Below, one piece after another: positions 1-9,078 of a DNA stretch of 64,000 nucleotides. Under the pieces are notes generated by a model. That model saw only the letters and a program-made list of their open reading frames with translations, ran no database searches and was not told the origin of the DNA. This DNA comes from Diaphorobacter limosus (GTDB lineage: Bacteria; Pseudomonadota; Gammaproteobacteria; Burkholderiales; Burkholderiaceae_C): assembly GCF_033100095.1 (NCBI RefSeq), contig NZ_CP136921.1, positions 1,768,501 through 1,832,500 of the forward strand. The letters are read 5' to 3'. Within the stretch, counting starts at the first letter, position 1. The number at the start of each line of letters is the position of its first letter. The position numbers were made by a program, and so were the translations under genes.

Positions 1-442
1 CTGGGCGGTTGCGCGCGGTTTGCATCACCTCGGCCAGCCAGCGCTGGCGCGCCGGGCGGTACAGGATGGTGATCGGCCCATGCACCGGCGACCAGCGCTG
101 CGAGACGGCCTGCACCGACAACTCGAAGCAGCCAATATGCGGCGTCAGGAACACGATGCCGCGGCCCCGGCTCCAGGCGCGTTCGACGCATTCGGGGTTG
201 CGGATCTCGCAGGCGGGAGACTCGGGCGCCAGCCACAGGCGCGGCGCCTCGGCCACCATGCGCCCGGCATGGGCCACGGCGGCGCGCACATCGGCCAGCG
301 CGTAGCCGGCGCACGCGGCGTTGTCCAGAAAACGGCGCCGATAGGTGGGCGATGCCAGAAACGCCAGCCAACCCAGGGCCGCGCCAATGGCGTGGAGCAA
401 CCACAACGGCAACACAGAAAAAAGGCGAAAAACGCTAGGCAT
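1..442 (-). CDS. LpxL/HtrB-family lipid A acyltransferase, 3' part cut off by the window
   Basis: Translating the minus strand from the ATG at 442 gives 147 residues running off the window edge. The protein begins MPSVFRLFSVLPLW, a hydrophobic N-terminus typical of these inner-membrane acyltransferases. Residues 102-107 read HIGCFE, which fits the catalytic H-x4-D/E motif of the LpxL/LpxM/HtrB family. Family members transfer a secondary acyl chain from acyl-ACP to Kdo2-lipid IVA during lipopolysaccharide synthesis. The gene is divergent from metK, an arrangement I recognise from Comamonadaceae. Family assignment is firm; which acyl chain it adds cannot be told from this fragment, and roughly half of the protein is missing. 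Confidence 0.85.
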   Translation of the reverse strand, partial: MPSVFRLFSVLPLWLLHAIGAALGWLAFLASPTYRRRFLDNAACAGYALADVRAAVAHAGRMVAEAPRLWLAPESPACEIRNPECVERAWSRGRGIVFLTPHIGCFELSVQAVSQRWSPVHGPITILYRPARQRWLAEVMQTARNRP

Positions 443-577
443 TAGAATGGCGGGTGTCGCCGAGTTAAATGAGCAACTTGCAGGGCGACGTTAAACACAA
501 CTGCTAAAGCGTTCGCCACAAGGCTCCTGAAAGCTGTGGGCAACGCCCAAATGCTGCAAATACTGGAGTTTATTCAA
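443..577. promoter_or_regulatory. Divergent leader between the acyltransferase and metK
   Basis: This 135-nt gap must hold both divergent promoters. Near its metK end lies a small hairpin, TGGGC-AAC-GCCCA, about 40 nt before the metK ATG. I looked for SAM or SAH riboswitch cores and saw none. No promoter could be assigned with confidence. Confidence 0.3.
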
Positions 578-1759
<1,182 letters not shown>

Positions 1760-1787
1760 GACCTTGAGCACAGCGAACTTGGCGGAT

Positions 1788-1844
1788 CTTCGGCGCAGGC
1801 TCGCATCGCGTCAGCGATGTGAAGGGCCGCAGGCCCGGCCGAAG
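1788..1844 (+). other. Structured intergenic element, copy 1 (hairpin pair inside an outer stem)
   Basis: Downstream of metK, CTTCGGC (1788-1794) can pair with GCCGAAG (1838-1844), enclosing two hairpins: CATCGC-GTCA-GCGATG and GGGCC-GCA-GGCCC. A related element lies between groES and groEL at 20155-20208. It shares the GCAGGCT string and the second hairpin, while the first hairpin differs but still pairs. No T-run follows, so it is not a standard terminator; a processing or stabilising stem, or a mobile repeat, are possibilities. Confidence 0.5.
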
Positions 1845-1851
1845 CCAACGT

Positions 1852-1893
1852 ACCGACAAGGCTGCCGCATTGCGTGCTGCAGCGGGTCTGCAA
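1852..1893 (+). repeat. metK: Partial duplicate of the metK 3' end
   Basis: Bases 1852-1877 are identical to metK bases 1718-1743, and the following 16 bases are similar but diverged. The copy would encode [12 protein letters not shown], the MetK C-terminus, and its stop codon position reads CAA instead of TAA. It looks like a remnant of a tandem duplication or of a recombination at the metK terminus that inserted the structured element between the two copies. Confidence 0.7.
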
Positions 1894-1920
1894 GCCCATG
1901 CAGGCCGCTGACGGTTTTTG

Positions 1921-1970
1921 AAGAAATTCGGCTCTATCGCCCGATAGATAAGCGCTAAAAGCTATTATTT
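1921..1970 (-). repeat. Dispersed palindromic repeat, copy 1 (TAGCT...GCGCTT...GCG...AG)
   Basis: On the minus strand this reads TAATAGCTTTTAGCGCTTAT followed by CTATCGGGCGATAGAGCC. It matches the family described under findings (ATAGCT-n-GCGCTT-n-TAAGCGCT-n-AG). It lies just upstream of the nadM-type gene, whose ribosome-binding AGGAG begins at about 1972. Confidence 0.6.
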
Positions 1971-1987
1971 CAGGAGCGATCAAAGCC

Positions 1988-3034
1988 ATGTACGACGCCG
2001 CCGTTCTCATAGGCCGCCTCCAGCCGCTACACCAGGGCCACCTGGCCCTGCTGCACGAGGCACTGGCACGCGCCGATCGGGCCATCGTCGTGCTGGGCTC
2101 GGCGCACCAGGCACGCACACCCAAGAACCCCTTCACCTGGCAAGAGCGCGCACAAATGCTGCGTGATGCGCTGCCACAAGCAGAGCGCGCGCGCCTCATC
2201 GTGCTGCCCATGCGCGACTTTTACGACGAGCCGCGCTGGGCGCAGGCAATACGCCAGGCCGTTGCACAAAACACACCAGCACAGGCACACATCGCCCTGG
2301 TCGGCCATTTCAAGGACGACACCAGCGGCTACCTGCGCGCCTTTCCCGGCTGGGACTTGATCCGCATGCCACGCCAGGGCGCCATCGACGCCACCCCGAT
2401 ACGCGACGCCTACTTTGGCGCCACGCCCACCACGCTGGACACCGCGCTCGCCCCCCTGGCCCAATACCTGCCCGCCGCCACACGCAGCTGGCTGCAGCAA
2501 TTTGCGCACACAGCGCACTACCCGGCCCTGCAGGAAGAATGGCGCGTACTGCGCCAATACCGCGCCAGCTGGGCCGGCGCGCCGTATCCCCCCGTGTTCG
2601 TCACGGTGGACGCACTGCTGCGCTGCCAGGGCCAGGTACTGCTGATCCGCCGCGGCCACGCCCCCGGCAAGGGCCTGTGGGCCCTGCCCGGCGGCTTCGT
2701 CGAGCCCAACGACACGCTGTGGCAATCCTGCCTGCGTGAATTGGCCGAGGAAACCCACTGCCCCCTGCCCGAGGCACGCCTGCGCGCCGCGCTGCGCGGC
2801 CAGCAGGTCTTCGACCACCCCCAGCGCAGCCAGCGCGGGCGCGTCATCACCCAGGCGTATTTCATCGACCTGAGCGACGACACCCTGCCGCCGGTGCGCG
2901 GCGGCGACGACGCGGCCCATGCCGAATGGGTGCCGCAGGACCGGCTGACGGGCATGGAAGACCAGTTCCATGACGACCACTGGCATATCCTGGATCAGTT
3001 TCTGGGGCTGCTCGCACGGCCCCTCCCCCCGTAA
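1988..3034 (+). CDS. nadM: Bifunctional nicotinamide-nucleotide adenylyltransferase / Nudix hydrolase
   Basis: 348 residues in two domains. The N-terminal adenylyltransferase (about 1-180) has GRLQPLHQGHLAL at residues 9-21, with His15 and His18 of the (T/H)xGH nucleotidyltransferase signature, and ATPIRDAYF as the C-terminal nucleotide-binding motif. The C-terminal Nudix domain (about 200-340) has a box at 235-258 containing RELAEETH, with Asp replacing the first Glu and His replacing a Gly, as seen in NadM-Nudix fusions. The family joins NMN and ATP to NAD and hydrolyses ADP-ribose or related dinucleotides, so the protein likely acts in NAD salvage. The ATG at 1988 follows CAGGAGCGATCAAAGCC. 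Confidence 0.92.
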   Translation: MYDAAVLIGRLQPLHQGHLALLHEALARADRAIVVLGSAHQARTPKNPFTWQERAQMLRDALPQAERARLIVLPMRDFYDEPRWAQAIRQAVAQNTPAQAHIALVGHFKDDTSGYLRAFPGWDLIRMPRQGAIDATPIRDAYFGATPTTLDTALAPLAQYLPAATRSWLQQFAHTAHYPALQEEWRVLRQYRASWAGAPYPPVFVTVDALLRCQGQVLLIRRGHAPGKGLWALPGGFVEPNDTLWQSCLRELAEETHCPLPEARLRAALRGQQVFDHPQRSQRGRVITQAYFIDLSDDTLPPVRGGDDAAHAEWVPQDRLTGMEDQFHDDHWHILDQFLGLLARPLPP

Positions 3035-3154
3035 ACCCCACTGCGCTGCGCCTGAATGCAGGGCCGTCCAAGGGTTATCGCTTAGACTTGCCCGGCCACA
3101 TTTCTAGCGCGCCGCGAAGCGCCTGTGCAACGCAGGCCAGACAGCCATCGTTCA

Positions 3155-5152
3155 ATGACCGAATCACCCAAAACCCCCTATGTGTTTGCCGCCGTACTCG
3201 CCCTGGCAGTACTGGGCGTTTACCTCCCCGGCTTGAACAACGGATTGGTTTTTGACGACCTGCGCCTGGGCGACGGCACCATCTTTGGCGAGTACGGTAG
3301 CCTGCTGCGCTTCAAACAACGCATGCTGTCGTACGGCAGCTTCGTTTGGGTGCACGATCTGCTGGGTGACGGGTGGTGGAAGCAGCGCCTGGTCAACGTC
3401 ACCGTGCATTTGGGCGTCGTTGCGGCGCTGTACGCGTTGCTTAAAGCACTTTTTGTACCGACACGTTTCCCAGAAGACATCGAAGACCAAGCGCACTTCG
3501 CCGCCTCGCGCCTCGCAGCGCTGCGCGTAGCTGTGGGGTTGTTCGCCCTCAATCCGGTGGCCGTATATGCCGTGGGCTACCTCATACAGCGCTCAATTCT
3601 CATGGCCACGCTTTTTGCCTTGCTGGCATGCTGGGCCTGGGTGCGCGCCTTGCAAACCCGGCGCCCGGCATGGTCTGGATGCGCGCTGCTGTGCTACGTG
3701 CTGGCGGTGCTGTCCAAAGAGCACGCCATCATGACCGCTGCCATTGCCGTGCCCCTTTACGTGTACGTGCGGCGCCCCAGCTGGAAGGCCGCGGCACCGG
3801 TGGTGGGCGCCATGGCGTTGGTGCTGGCCCTGGCCGTTGCCGCACTGCTGCATTTCTATGGCGGCTTGCTTGGCAAACTCTTCGACCCCCAGTCCATCGC
3901 CTTTGCCCAACAGTTGGAAACCCTGCGCCCCGGCGTTACGCAGCACGTTTTCCCCTTGAGCATTCTTAACCAGGCGGCATTGTTTTTTGCCTACGGCCTG
4001 CTGTGGGTGCTGCCCTACATGGGCTGGATGTCGATCGACCTGCGTCCTGCCTTCCCCCTCGGCTTTGCCAGTTCGTGGCATATCGCGGGCACCATCGCTT
4101 ACATCGCGTTGTTCGCATCGGCCGCGTGGCTGTTGCTACGGCGCCGCGGCGTACTCAGCCTGGCGGGCCTGCTGCTGCTATTTCCGCTGCTGTGGTTCAC
4201 CACGGAATTTGCCACCGTGTGGATACAAGACCCTTTCGTTCTCTACCGCAGCTATCTCTGGGCTGCTGCCCTGCCCGGCCTGATGGCCATTGTGCTGACG
4301 GGCTTTCAGCCGCGCACCATTTACGCCCTCGGGGTGGTAGCAGGCCTGTTATTGGGCGCGCTGGCATTCGAGCGCCAGGTGAGCCTGCGTGACGAATTGA
4401 CGGTCTGGACAGACGCGGCCGAAAAAATCGACCTCAAGGCCCCAGCCAACGCCGTGGGGCGTAGCCGCCCATTCCTGAACCTGGGCGCCTACTACGTACG
4501 CCAACGCAACTGGGATCTGGCCGCACGTTACTTGGTCACAGCCCGATCGCTGGGAGACAAGGGTGAACTAGGCGGCAGCGCCGTGTTCAACACGGGCGTG
4601 GTGCTGCAACGCACCGGCAAGGATTCACAAGCACTTGACGCATTTGCGACCGCCCAAACCATGGGTTTCAGCAGCTTTGCCCTGTATTACCACCGCGGGG
4701 AATCCCAGTCGGCGTTGGGCCAGATGGGGCCCGCACTGGAAAGCTTCGGCATCGCACTGGAAAAAGCCGCCAACGACCCGCTGCAGAACAAAGACACGCT
4801 GACATTGATGCGCGTGCGCCGCGTCGAAGTGGCCATTGCCGCCCAGCAATTCGACCTTGCCATCAATGATCTCCAAACGCTGTTGCAAGACCGGCCCAAC
4901 GACCCGCGCTTCTTGTCTGGTCTGGGCATGGCTTATATCGGCAAAGGCCAGGCACAGACCGCCCTGGAGCTCTTCAATCCGCTGGTTGCCCGCAACCCCA
5001 ACGGCCCCGCCTTCTATGGTCGAGCCATGGCTTATCAACTGCTGGGACAGCGCGACGCCAGCCTGCGCGACATAGACCAGGCCATCCGGCTCGAACCCAG
5101 GAACCCGCTCTACGCAAGCATGCGCGCGAGCATCGCTGGATCCAGCAAGTAG
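3155..5152 (+). CDS. Polytopic membrane protein with C-terminal TPR repeats (TMTC/O-glycosyltransferase-like)
   Basis: 665 residues. Residues about 1-430 hold some ten hydrophobic segments separated by short polar loops, including an early FDD motif (GLVFDDLRLG) like the acidic pair in the first loop of membrane O-glycosyltransferases. Residues about 430-660 are soluble and made of tetratricopeptide repeats. This architecture resembles TMTC-type or PMT/OST-like proteins that use lipid-linked sugars. A glycosyl transfer role in the envelope is inferred from architecture and from the glycosyltransferase gene 7 bp downstream, with which it is surely co-transcribed. The open frame starts at 3125, but MTESPKTPYVF at 3155 runs straight into the first membrane segment. 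Confidence 0.75.
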   Translation: MTESPKTPYVFAAVLALAVLGVYLPGLNNGLVFDDLRLGDGTIFGEYGSLLRFKQRMLSYGSFVWVHDLLGDGWWKQRLVNVTVHLGVVAALYALLKALFVPTRFPEDIEDQAHFAASRLAALRVAVGLFALNPVAVYAVGYLIQRSILMATLFALLACWAWVRALQTRRPAWSGCALLCYVLAVLSKEHAIMTAAIAVPLYVYVRRPSWKAAAPVVGAMALVLALAVAALLHFYGGLLGKLFDPQSIAFAQQLETLRPGVTQHVFPLSILNQAALFFAYGLLWVLPYMGWMSIDLRPAFPLGFASSWHIAGTIAYIALFASAAWLLLRRRGVLSLAGLLLLFPLLWFTTEFATVWIQDPFVLYRSYLWAAALPGLMAIVLTGFQPRTIYALGVVAGLLLGALAFERQVSLRDELTVWTDAAEKIDLKAPANAVGRSRPFLNLGAYYVRQRNWDLAARYLVTARSLGDKGELGGSAVFNTGVVLQRTGKDSQALDAFATAQTMGFSSFALYYHRGESQSALGQMGPALESFGIALEKAANDPLQNKDTLTLMRVRRVEVAIAAQQFDLAINDLQTLLQDRPNDPRFLSGLGMAYIGKGQAQTALELFNPLVARNPNGPAFYGRAMAYQLLGQRDASLRDIDQAIRLEPRNPLYASMRASIAGSSK

Positions 5153-5159
5153 CCCCGCC

Positions 5160-7010
5160 GTGGCATTGCGCATCCTGCACGTCGGCAAGTTCTACCCCCC
5201 CTACCGTGGGGGCATGGAAGTCTTTCTGGCCGACCTGATCAACGAACAGCGCCGCCAGGGCATGGACGCCCACGCGCTGGTGCATGGCGAGCCACTGCCT
5301 GACGACCCACCGTGGGTGCAGCGCGTGCCCGTGCAGTTCAACCTGGTCTATGCCCCCATTGCGCTGAGCTTCAGGCGCGCCTTGCGCAACGCTATCGACC
5401 GCATCCAGCCCGACGTGCTGCACCTGCACATGCCCAACAACTCCGCACTGTGGGCGTTGACGCTGCCCGGCGCGCGCAAGGTGCCATGGGTGGTGCACTG
5501 GCATTCGGACGTGGTGGTCTCCAACATCAAATGGTCCGTGGCGCTGGCATACATGGTGTACCGCCCATTCGAGCAAGCATTGCTGGAGCGCGCGCAGCAA
5601 GTGTTTGCCACATCGCCTCCCTACCTGCAGGCCAGCACCGCACTGCGCCGCTGGCGCGGCAAATGCGAGGTAGTCCCGCTGGGCCTGGACCTACGCAGCG
5701 CACCCCCAGCCGCAGCCCTGGCGGCACCCCTGCAATGGCGCCCCGGCACGCGGTTGCGGCTGCTGTCCATCGGGCGGCTGACCTACTACAAGGGCTTTGA
5801 GACACTGATCCGCGCCGTATCCACCTTGCCCGGAGTGGAATTGCTGATCGCCGGCGACGGCGAGCTGCGCGACACGCTGCAGGCCTTGATAGCCAGTACC
5901 ACCCCGGCAGGCATGCCGCCCGCGACGCGCCTGCTGGGTGCCGTGGACGACGCCCAAAAGCATGCCCTGCTGACACAGTGCGACCTGTTCTGCCTGGCAT
6001 CGCGCGAGCGCACCGAGGCCTTCGGCATCGTGCTGCTGGAGGCCATGCAGCACGCCCGCCCCTGCCTGGTGACCGACCTGCCCGGCTCCGGCATGCCCTG
6101 GGTGGTGTCGCACGCACACTGCGGCCTGCATGTGCCGTTTGAAGACGTGGACGCCTGGCGCAGCACCATCGCCCGGCTGCAACACGACCCGGCCCTGCGC
6201 GCCCGCCTGGGCCAGGCCGGGCACAAGGCCTTGCACCAGCACTTCAGCATCGGCCCCTGTGAACGCGCCACCGCCCGCCATTACCGCGGCCTGGCCCCCG
6301 GCATGCAGCCCGCAGCGCCCACGCGGGGCCTGATGGTGATCGTCTGCACCCACAACAACGCCGCCGACATTGCCACGTTGCTGCAACGCGTGCGCGCCCT
6401 GGTCAACGCCCCGGTGCTGGTGGTGGACAACCGCAGCACCGACGCCACCTGCCACCTGGCCGAACAGCAGGGCGCCCGCGTACTGCGCCCCCTGCTGGCC
6501 ATGACCACCTGGGGCAGCCTGCAAACCGGCCTGCGCTACGCCCTGGCCCAAGGCTACGAATCCGCCATCACCATCGACGCCGAAGGCCGCTACGAAGTGG
6601 AAGAACTGCCCGCGCTGCTGGCCACGCACGGCCAGGCCGACATGACGGTGGCCTACTTCGCCGCCCGCAACAGCCTGCCGCGGCGCGCTGCATGGCAGTG
6701 GTTCCGCTGGGTGACCGGACTGGGTCTGCGCGACTTTGTCTCGGGCTTTCGCCTGTACAGCCGGGCCGCCATGGCGGTCGCCACATCGGCCGAGGCCACA
6801 CTGCTGGACTACCAGGACATTGGCACCCTGCTGCTGATGCGCCGCCAGGGCCTGCGCATTACCGAAGTGGCATTGGCGATGCACACCCCGAAGGTGGACA
6901 GATCCAGGATCTTCCGGTCGTGGGCCAATGCAGCACGGTACGTCGTCGTGTCCTCGTTGCTTAGCATTGCGCACGGGCGGCAGGCCCGCAAGCTGGGGCG
7001 ACAGCAGTAG
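5160..7010 (+). CDS. Two-domain glycosyltransferase: GT4 fused to GT2
   Basis: 616 residues starting at a GTG 7 bp after the previous stop. Residues 1-380 form a GT-B, GT4-type retaining transferase: GGMEVFLADLINEQRR near the start, SIGRLTYYKGFETLIRAV in the middle and the E-x7-E motif ERTEAFGIVLLEAM. Residues about 388-616 form a GT-A, GT2-type domain: VIVCTHNNAADIATLL, then VVDNRSTDAT and ITIDAEGRYEVEEL, with DFVSGFRLYSRAA as in polyprenyl-phosphate mannose synthases. One polypeptide may add two sugars, or make a lipid-linked sugar donor and use it in surface glycan synthesis. The donor and acceptor cannot be read from the sequence. Confidence 0.85.
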   Translation: MALRILHVGKFYPPYRGGMEVFLADLINEQRRQGMDAHALVHGEPLPDDPPWVQRVPVQFNLVYAPIALSFRRALRNAIDRIQPDVLHLHMPNNSALWALTLPGARKVPWVVHWHSDVVVSNIKWSVALAYMVYRPFEQALLERAQQVFATSPPYLQASTALRRWRGKCEVVPLGLDLRSAPPAAALAAPLQWRPGTRLRLLSIGRLTYYKGFETLIRAVSTLPGVELLIAGDGELRDTLQALIASTTPAGMPPATRLLGAVDDAQKHALLTQCDLFCLASRERTEAFGIVLLEAMQHARPCLVTDLPGSGMPWVVSHAHCGLHVPFEDVDAWRSTIARLQHDPALRARLGQAGHKALHQHFSIGPCERATARHYRGLAPGMQPAAPTRGLMVIVCTHNNAADIATLLQRVRALVNAPVLVVDNRSTDATCHLAEQQGARVLRPLLAMTTWGSLQTGLRYALAQGYESAITIDAEGRYEVEELPALLATHGQADMTVAYFAARNSLPRRAAWQWFRWVTGLGLRDFVSGFRLYSRAAMAVATSAEATLLDYQDIGTLLLMRRQGLRITEVALAMHTPKVDRSRIFRSWANAARYVVVSSLLSIAHGRQARKLGRQQ

Positions 7011-7386
7011 CCGCAGCGCACCTTCTGGCTGGCCCACGCGAGTATCTTTTTCGGCAGCCATGCGATCAGAGTAGGCGTGGCGGTTACTCCTTCCCCCACC
7101 GGGGGAAGGTGGGAATGGGGGCCAGCAGCGTCGGCATCTCGCCAGCACCGGGGCGCGAGCGTCGCTGGCCCCCACCCCAGCCCTCCCCCGGGAGGGGAGG
7201 GAAAAACAGCCCCAAGCCCTGCCCATACTGCGTATCCCGCTCTCAAAAGATCTGTGCATACGGTAGCCCCATTGGGGGAGGGAGCAAAACCGCACCCAGC
7301 CTTGGACCGTGTGTCATTACACAAGCCCGAAAGGGGTGGGAGCCCGAAATGCGCGCCACTGCATCGGCCAATACCCCGCTCCTACA
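7011..7386. repeat. Gap with a large imperfect inverted repeat (7091-7204)
   Basis: No gene is supported in this 376-bp gap. Within it, the segment around 7091-7125 (CCTTCCCCCACCGGGGGAAG and following) is the inverted counterpart of 7170-7204 (TGGCCCCCACCCCAGCCCTC and following). The arms are about 35 bp, imperfect, and separated by about 45 bp. Each arm is itself partly palindromic. Similar CCCCCACCCCAACCCTCCCC blocks recur in Comamonadaceae genomes to my knowledge. The rest of the gap shows nothing I can name. Confidence 0.55.
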
Positions 7387-8949
7387 ATGCCCGCCATGAC
7401 CCGCAAGAAGCTCCCCATCGGCATCCAGACCTTGCGCGAGATCCGCGAAGAAGGCCACTACTACGTGGACAAGACCCCGCTGGCGCTGCAACTCATCGAC
7501 CAGGGCAAATACTTCTTCCTGTCACGCCCGCGCCGCTTCGGCAAAAGCCTGTTCCTCGACACCCTCAAAGAGCTGTTCGAGGGCAACGCCGCCCTGTTCA
7601 AAGGCTTGCACGCCGAGCAGCACTGGGACTGGTCCGTGCAATACCCCGTGCTGCGCTTCAGCTTTGGCGGTGGCGTGCTGGGCAACGTACAAGACCTGCG
7701 CGCCAGCCTGGACGAGCAGCTGGGCACGCTGGAGGCGCGCCACCAACTACCCGCCGAATACCCCGATGCGCGCAGCCGCTTCAAGCGCCTGATCCTGCGC
7801 CTGGCCGAAGCCACCGGCCAGCGCGTGGTCGTGCTCATCGACGAATACGACAAACCCATCCTCGACCGCATCGAAGAGCGCGACACGGCGCTGCAAATCC
7901 GCGAGGTGCTGAAGGACTTCTATTCCATCATCAAGGACAGCGACGCCCATGTGCGCTTTGCCTTCTTGACCGGGGTGTCCAAGTTCAGCAAGGTCAGCCT
8001 GTTCTCGGGCCTGAACAACCTCGAAGACATCACCCTCGTGCCCGCCTACAGCAGCATCTGCGGCTACACCGATGCGGACGTCGATACCGTCTTCGCCCCC
8101 GAGCTGCCCGGACTGGACCGGGAAGAAATCCGCCGCTGGTACAACGGCTACAACTGGCTGGGCACCTCCGTCTACAACCCGTTTGACCTGCTGCTGCTGT
8201 TTCGCAACCGCATGTTCCGCCCCTGGTGGTTCGAGACCGGCACCCCCACCTTCCTCGTCAAGCTGCTGACCGAGCGCCGCCAGTTCACGCCCGCGCTGGA
8301 AACCATCATCGCGCCCGAGACGCTGCTGTCCACCTTCGACGTGGACACCATCCCCACCGAAGCGCTGATGTTCCAGGCCGGCTACCTCACCATTGCCGAC
8401 ACGCGCTACTTTCCCGGGCACCTGGAATTGCGCCTGCGCTACCCCAACCAGGAAGTCAAGGCCAGCCTGAACAACAGCCTGCTGGGCGCGCTGTGCGGCG
8501 GCGACCCCATGGTGCCCGCGCGCAATATCAGCCGGCTGTATGACCTGCTTCAGGCCAACGACCTGGCAGGCCTGAAAGACGTCATGCACGCCTTCTTTGC
8601 CAGCATTCCGCACGACTGGTACAGAAATAACCCCATCGCCCAATACGAAGGCTACTGGGCCAGCGTCTTCTACAGCCACTTTGCCGCCTTGGGGCTGGAC
8701 ACCATGCTGGAAGACGCCACCAACCACGGCCGCATCGACATGGCCGTGCGCTGGCTGGGGCAGACCTGGCTGTTCGAGTTCAAGGTGGTCGAACTGACCC
8801 CAGAGGGCCGCGCACTGCAGCAGCTACTGGACAAAGGCTACGCCGACAAATACCGCACCAGCGGGCCGGTACACCTGATCGGCGTGGAGTTCAGCAAAGA
8901 CACGCGGAATATCGTGGGGTTTGAAACGCAAACGCTTGCCGTTGTGTAG
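7387..8949 (+). CDS. AAA-ATPase-like / PD-(D/E)XK nuclease superfamily protein (PF09820-PF08011 type)
   Basis: 520 residues. The N-terminus reads KKLPIGIQTLREIREEGHYY, the classic opening of this family, then RPRRFGKSLFLDTL at residues 47-60 (Walker A-like, GKS) and VVVLIDEYDKPILD at 147-160 (Walker B). The C-terminal domain ends with NHGRIDMAVRW and WLFEFKVVEL, which fit the D...ExK core of PD-(D/E)XK nucleases. Family members occur in many copies in some genomes; their role is not established. No ribosome-binding site is obvious; ATG 7387 and ATG 7396 are both possible. The gene sits alone between plus- and minus-strand glycosyltransferase genes, so it may be a later insertion into the polysaccharide region. 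Confidence 0.85.
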   Translation: MPAMTRKKLPIGIQTLREIREEGHYYVDKTPLALQLIDQGKYFFLSRPRRFGKSLFLDTLKELFEGNAALFKGLHAEQHWDWSVQYPVLRFSFGGGVLGNVQDLRASLDEQLGTLEARHQLPAEYPDARSRFKRLILRLAEATGQRVVVLIDEYDKPILDRIEERDTALQIREVLKDFYSIIKDSDAHVRFAFLTGVSKFSKVSLFSGLNNLEDITLVPAYSSICGYTDADVDTVFAPELPGLDREEIRRWYNGYNWLGTSVYNPFDLLLLFRNRMFRPWWFETGTPTFLVKLLTERRQFTPALETIIAPETLLSTFDVDTIPTEALMFQAGYLTIADTRYFPGHLELRLRYPNQEVKASLNNSLLGALCGGDPMVPARNISRLYDLLQANDLAGLKDVMHAFFASIPHDWYRNNPIAQYEGYWASVFYSHFAALGLDTMLEDATNHGRIDMAVRWLGQTWLFEFKVVELTPEGRALQQLLDKGYADKYRTSGPVHLIGVEFSKDTRNIVGFETQTLAVV

Positions 8950-9013
8950 GGCCGGGTTGCAGCAGTGCAACCTCAAAGCCAGTCACCGGGGTTTTCTCGC
9001 CCCAAAATAATCA

Positions 9014-9064
9014 GCAAAAAATGGCTAAACCTCATAACTAGAAGGCATCATTAGCTATCAAAAC
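9014..9064 (-). repeat. Dispersed palindromic repeat, degenerate copy 2
   Basis: Minus-strand reading TTTTGATAGCTAATGATGCC then TTCTAGTTATGAGGTTTAGC keeps the GATAGCT head and the AG(G/C)C-TTTTTT tail of the repeat family, but has lost the GCGC core. It lies between two convergent genes. Confidence 0.4.
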
Positions 9065-9078
9065 AGGAGGAAAACACA

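Noticed and set aside
443-577. SAM or SAH riboswitch before metK
   Set aside because: No recognised core motif or pseudoknot elements were found; only one small hairpin is visible.
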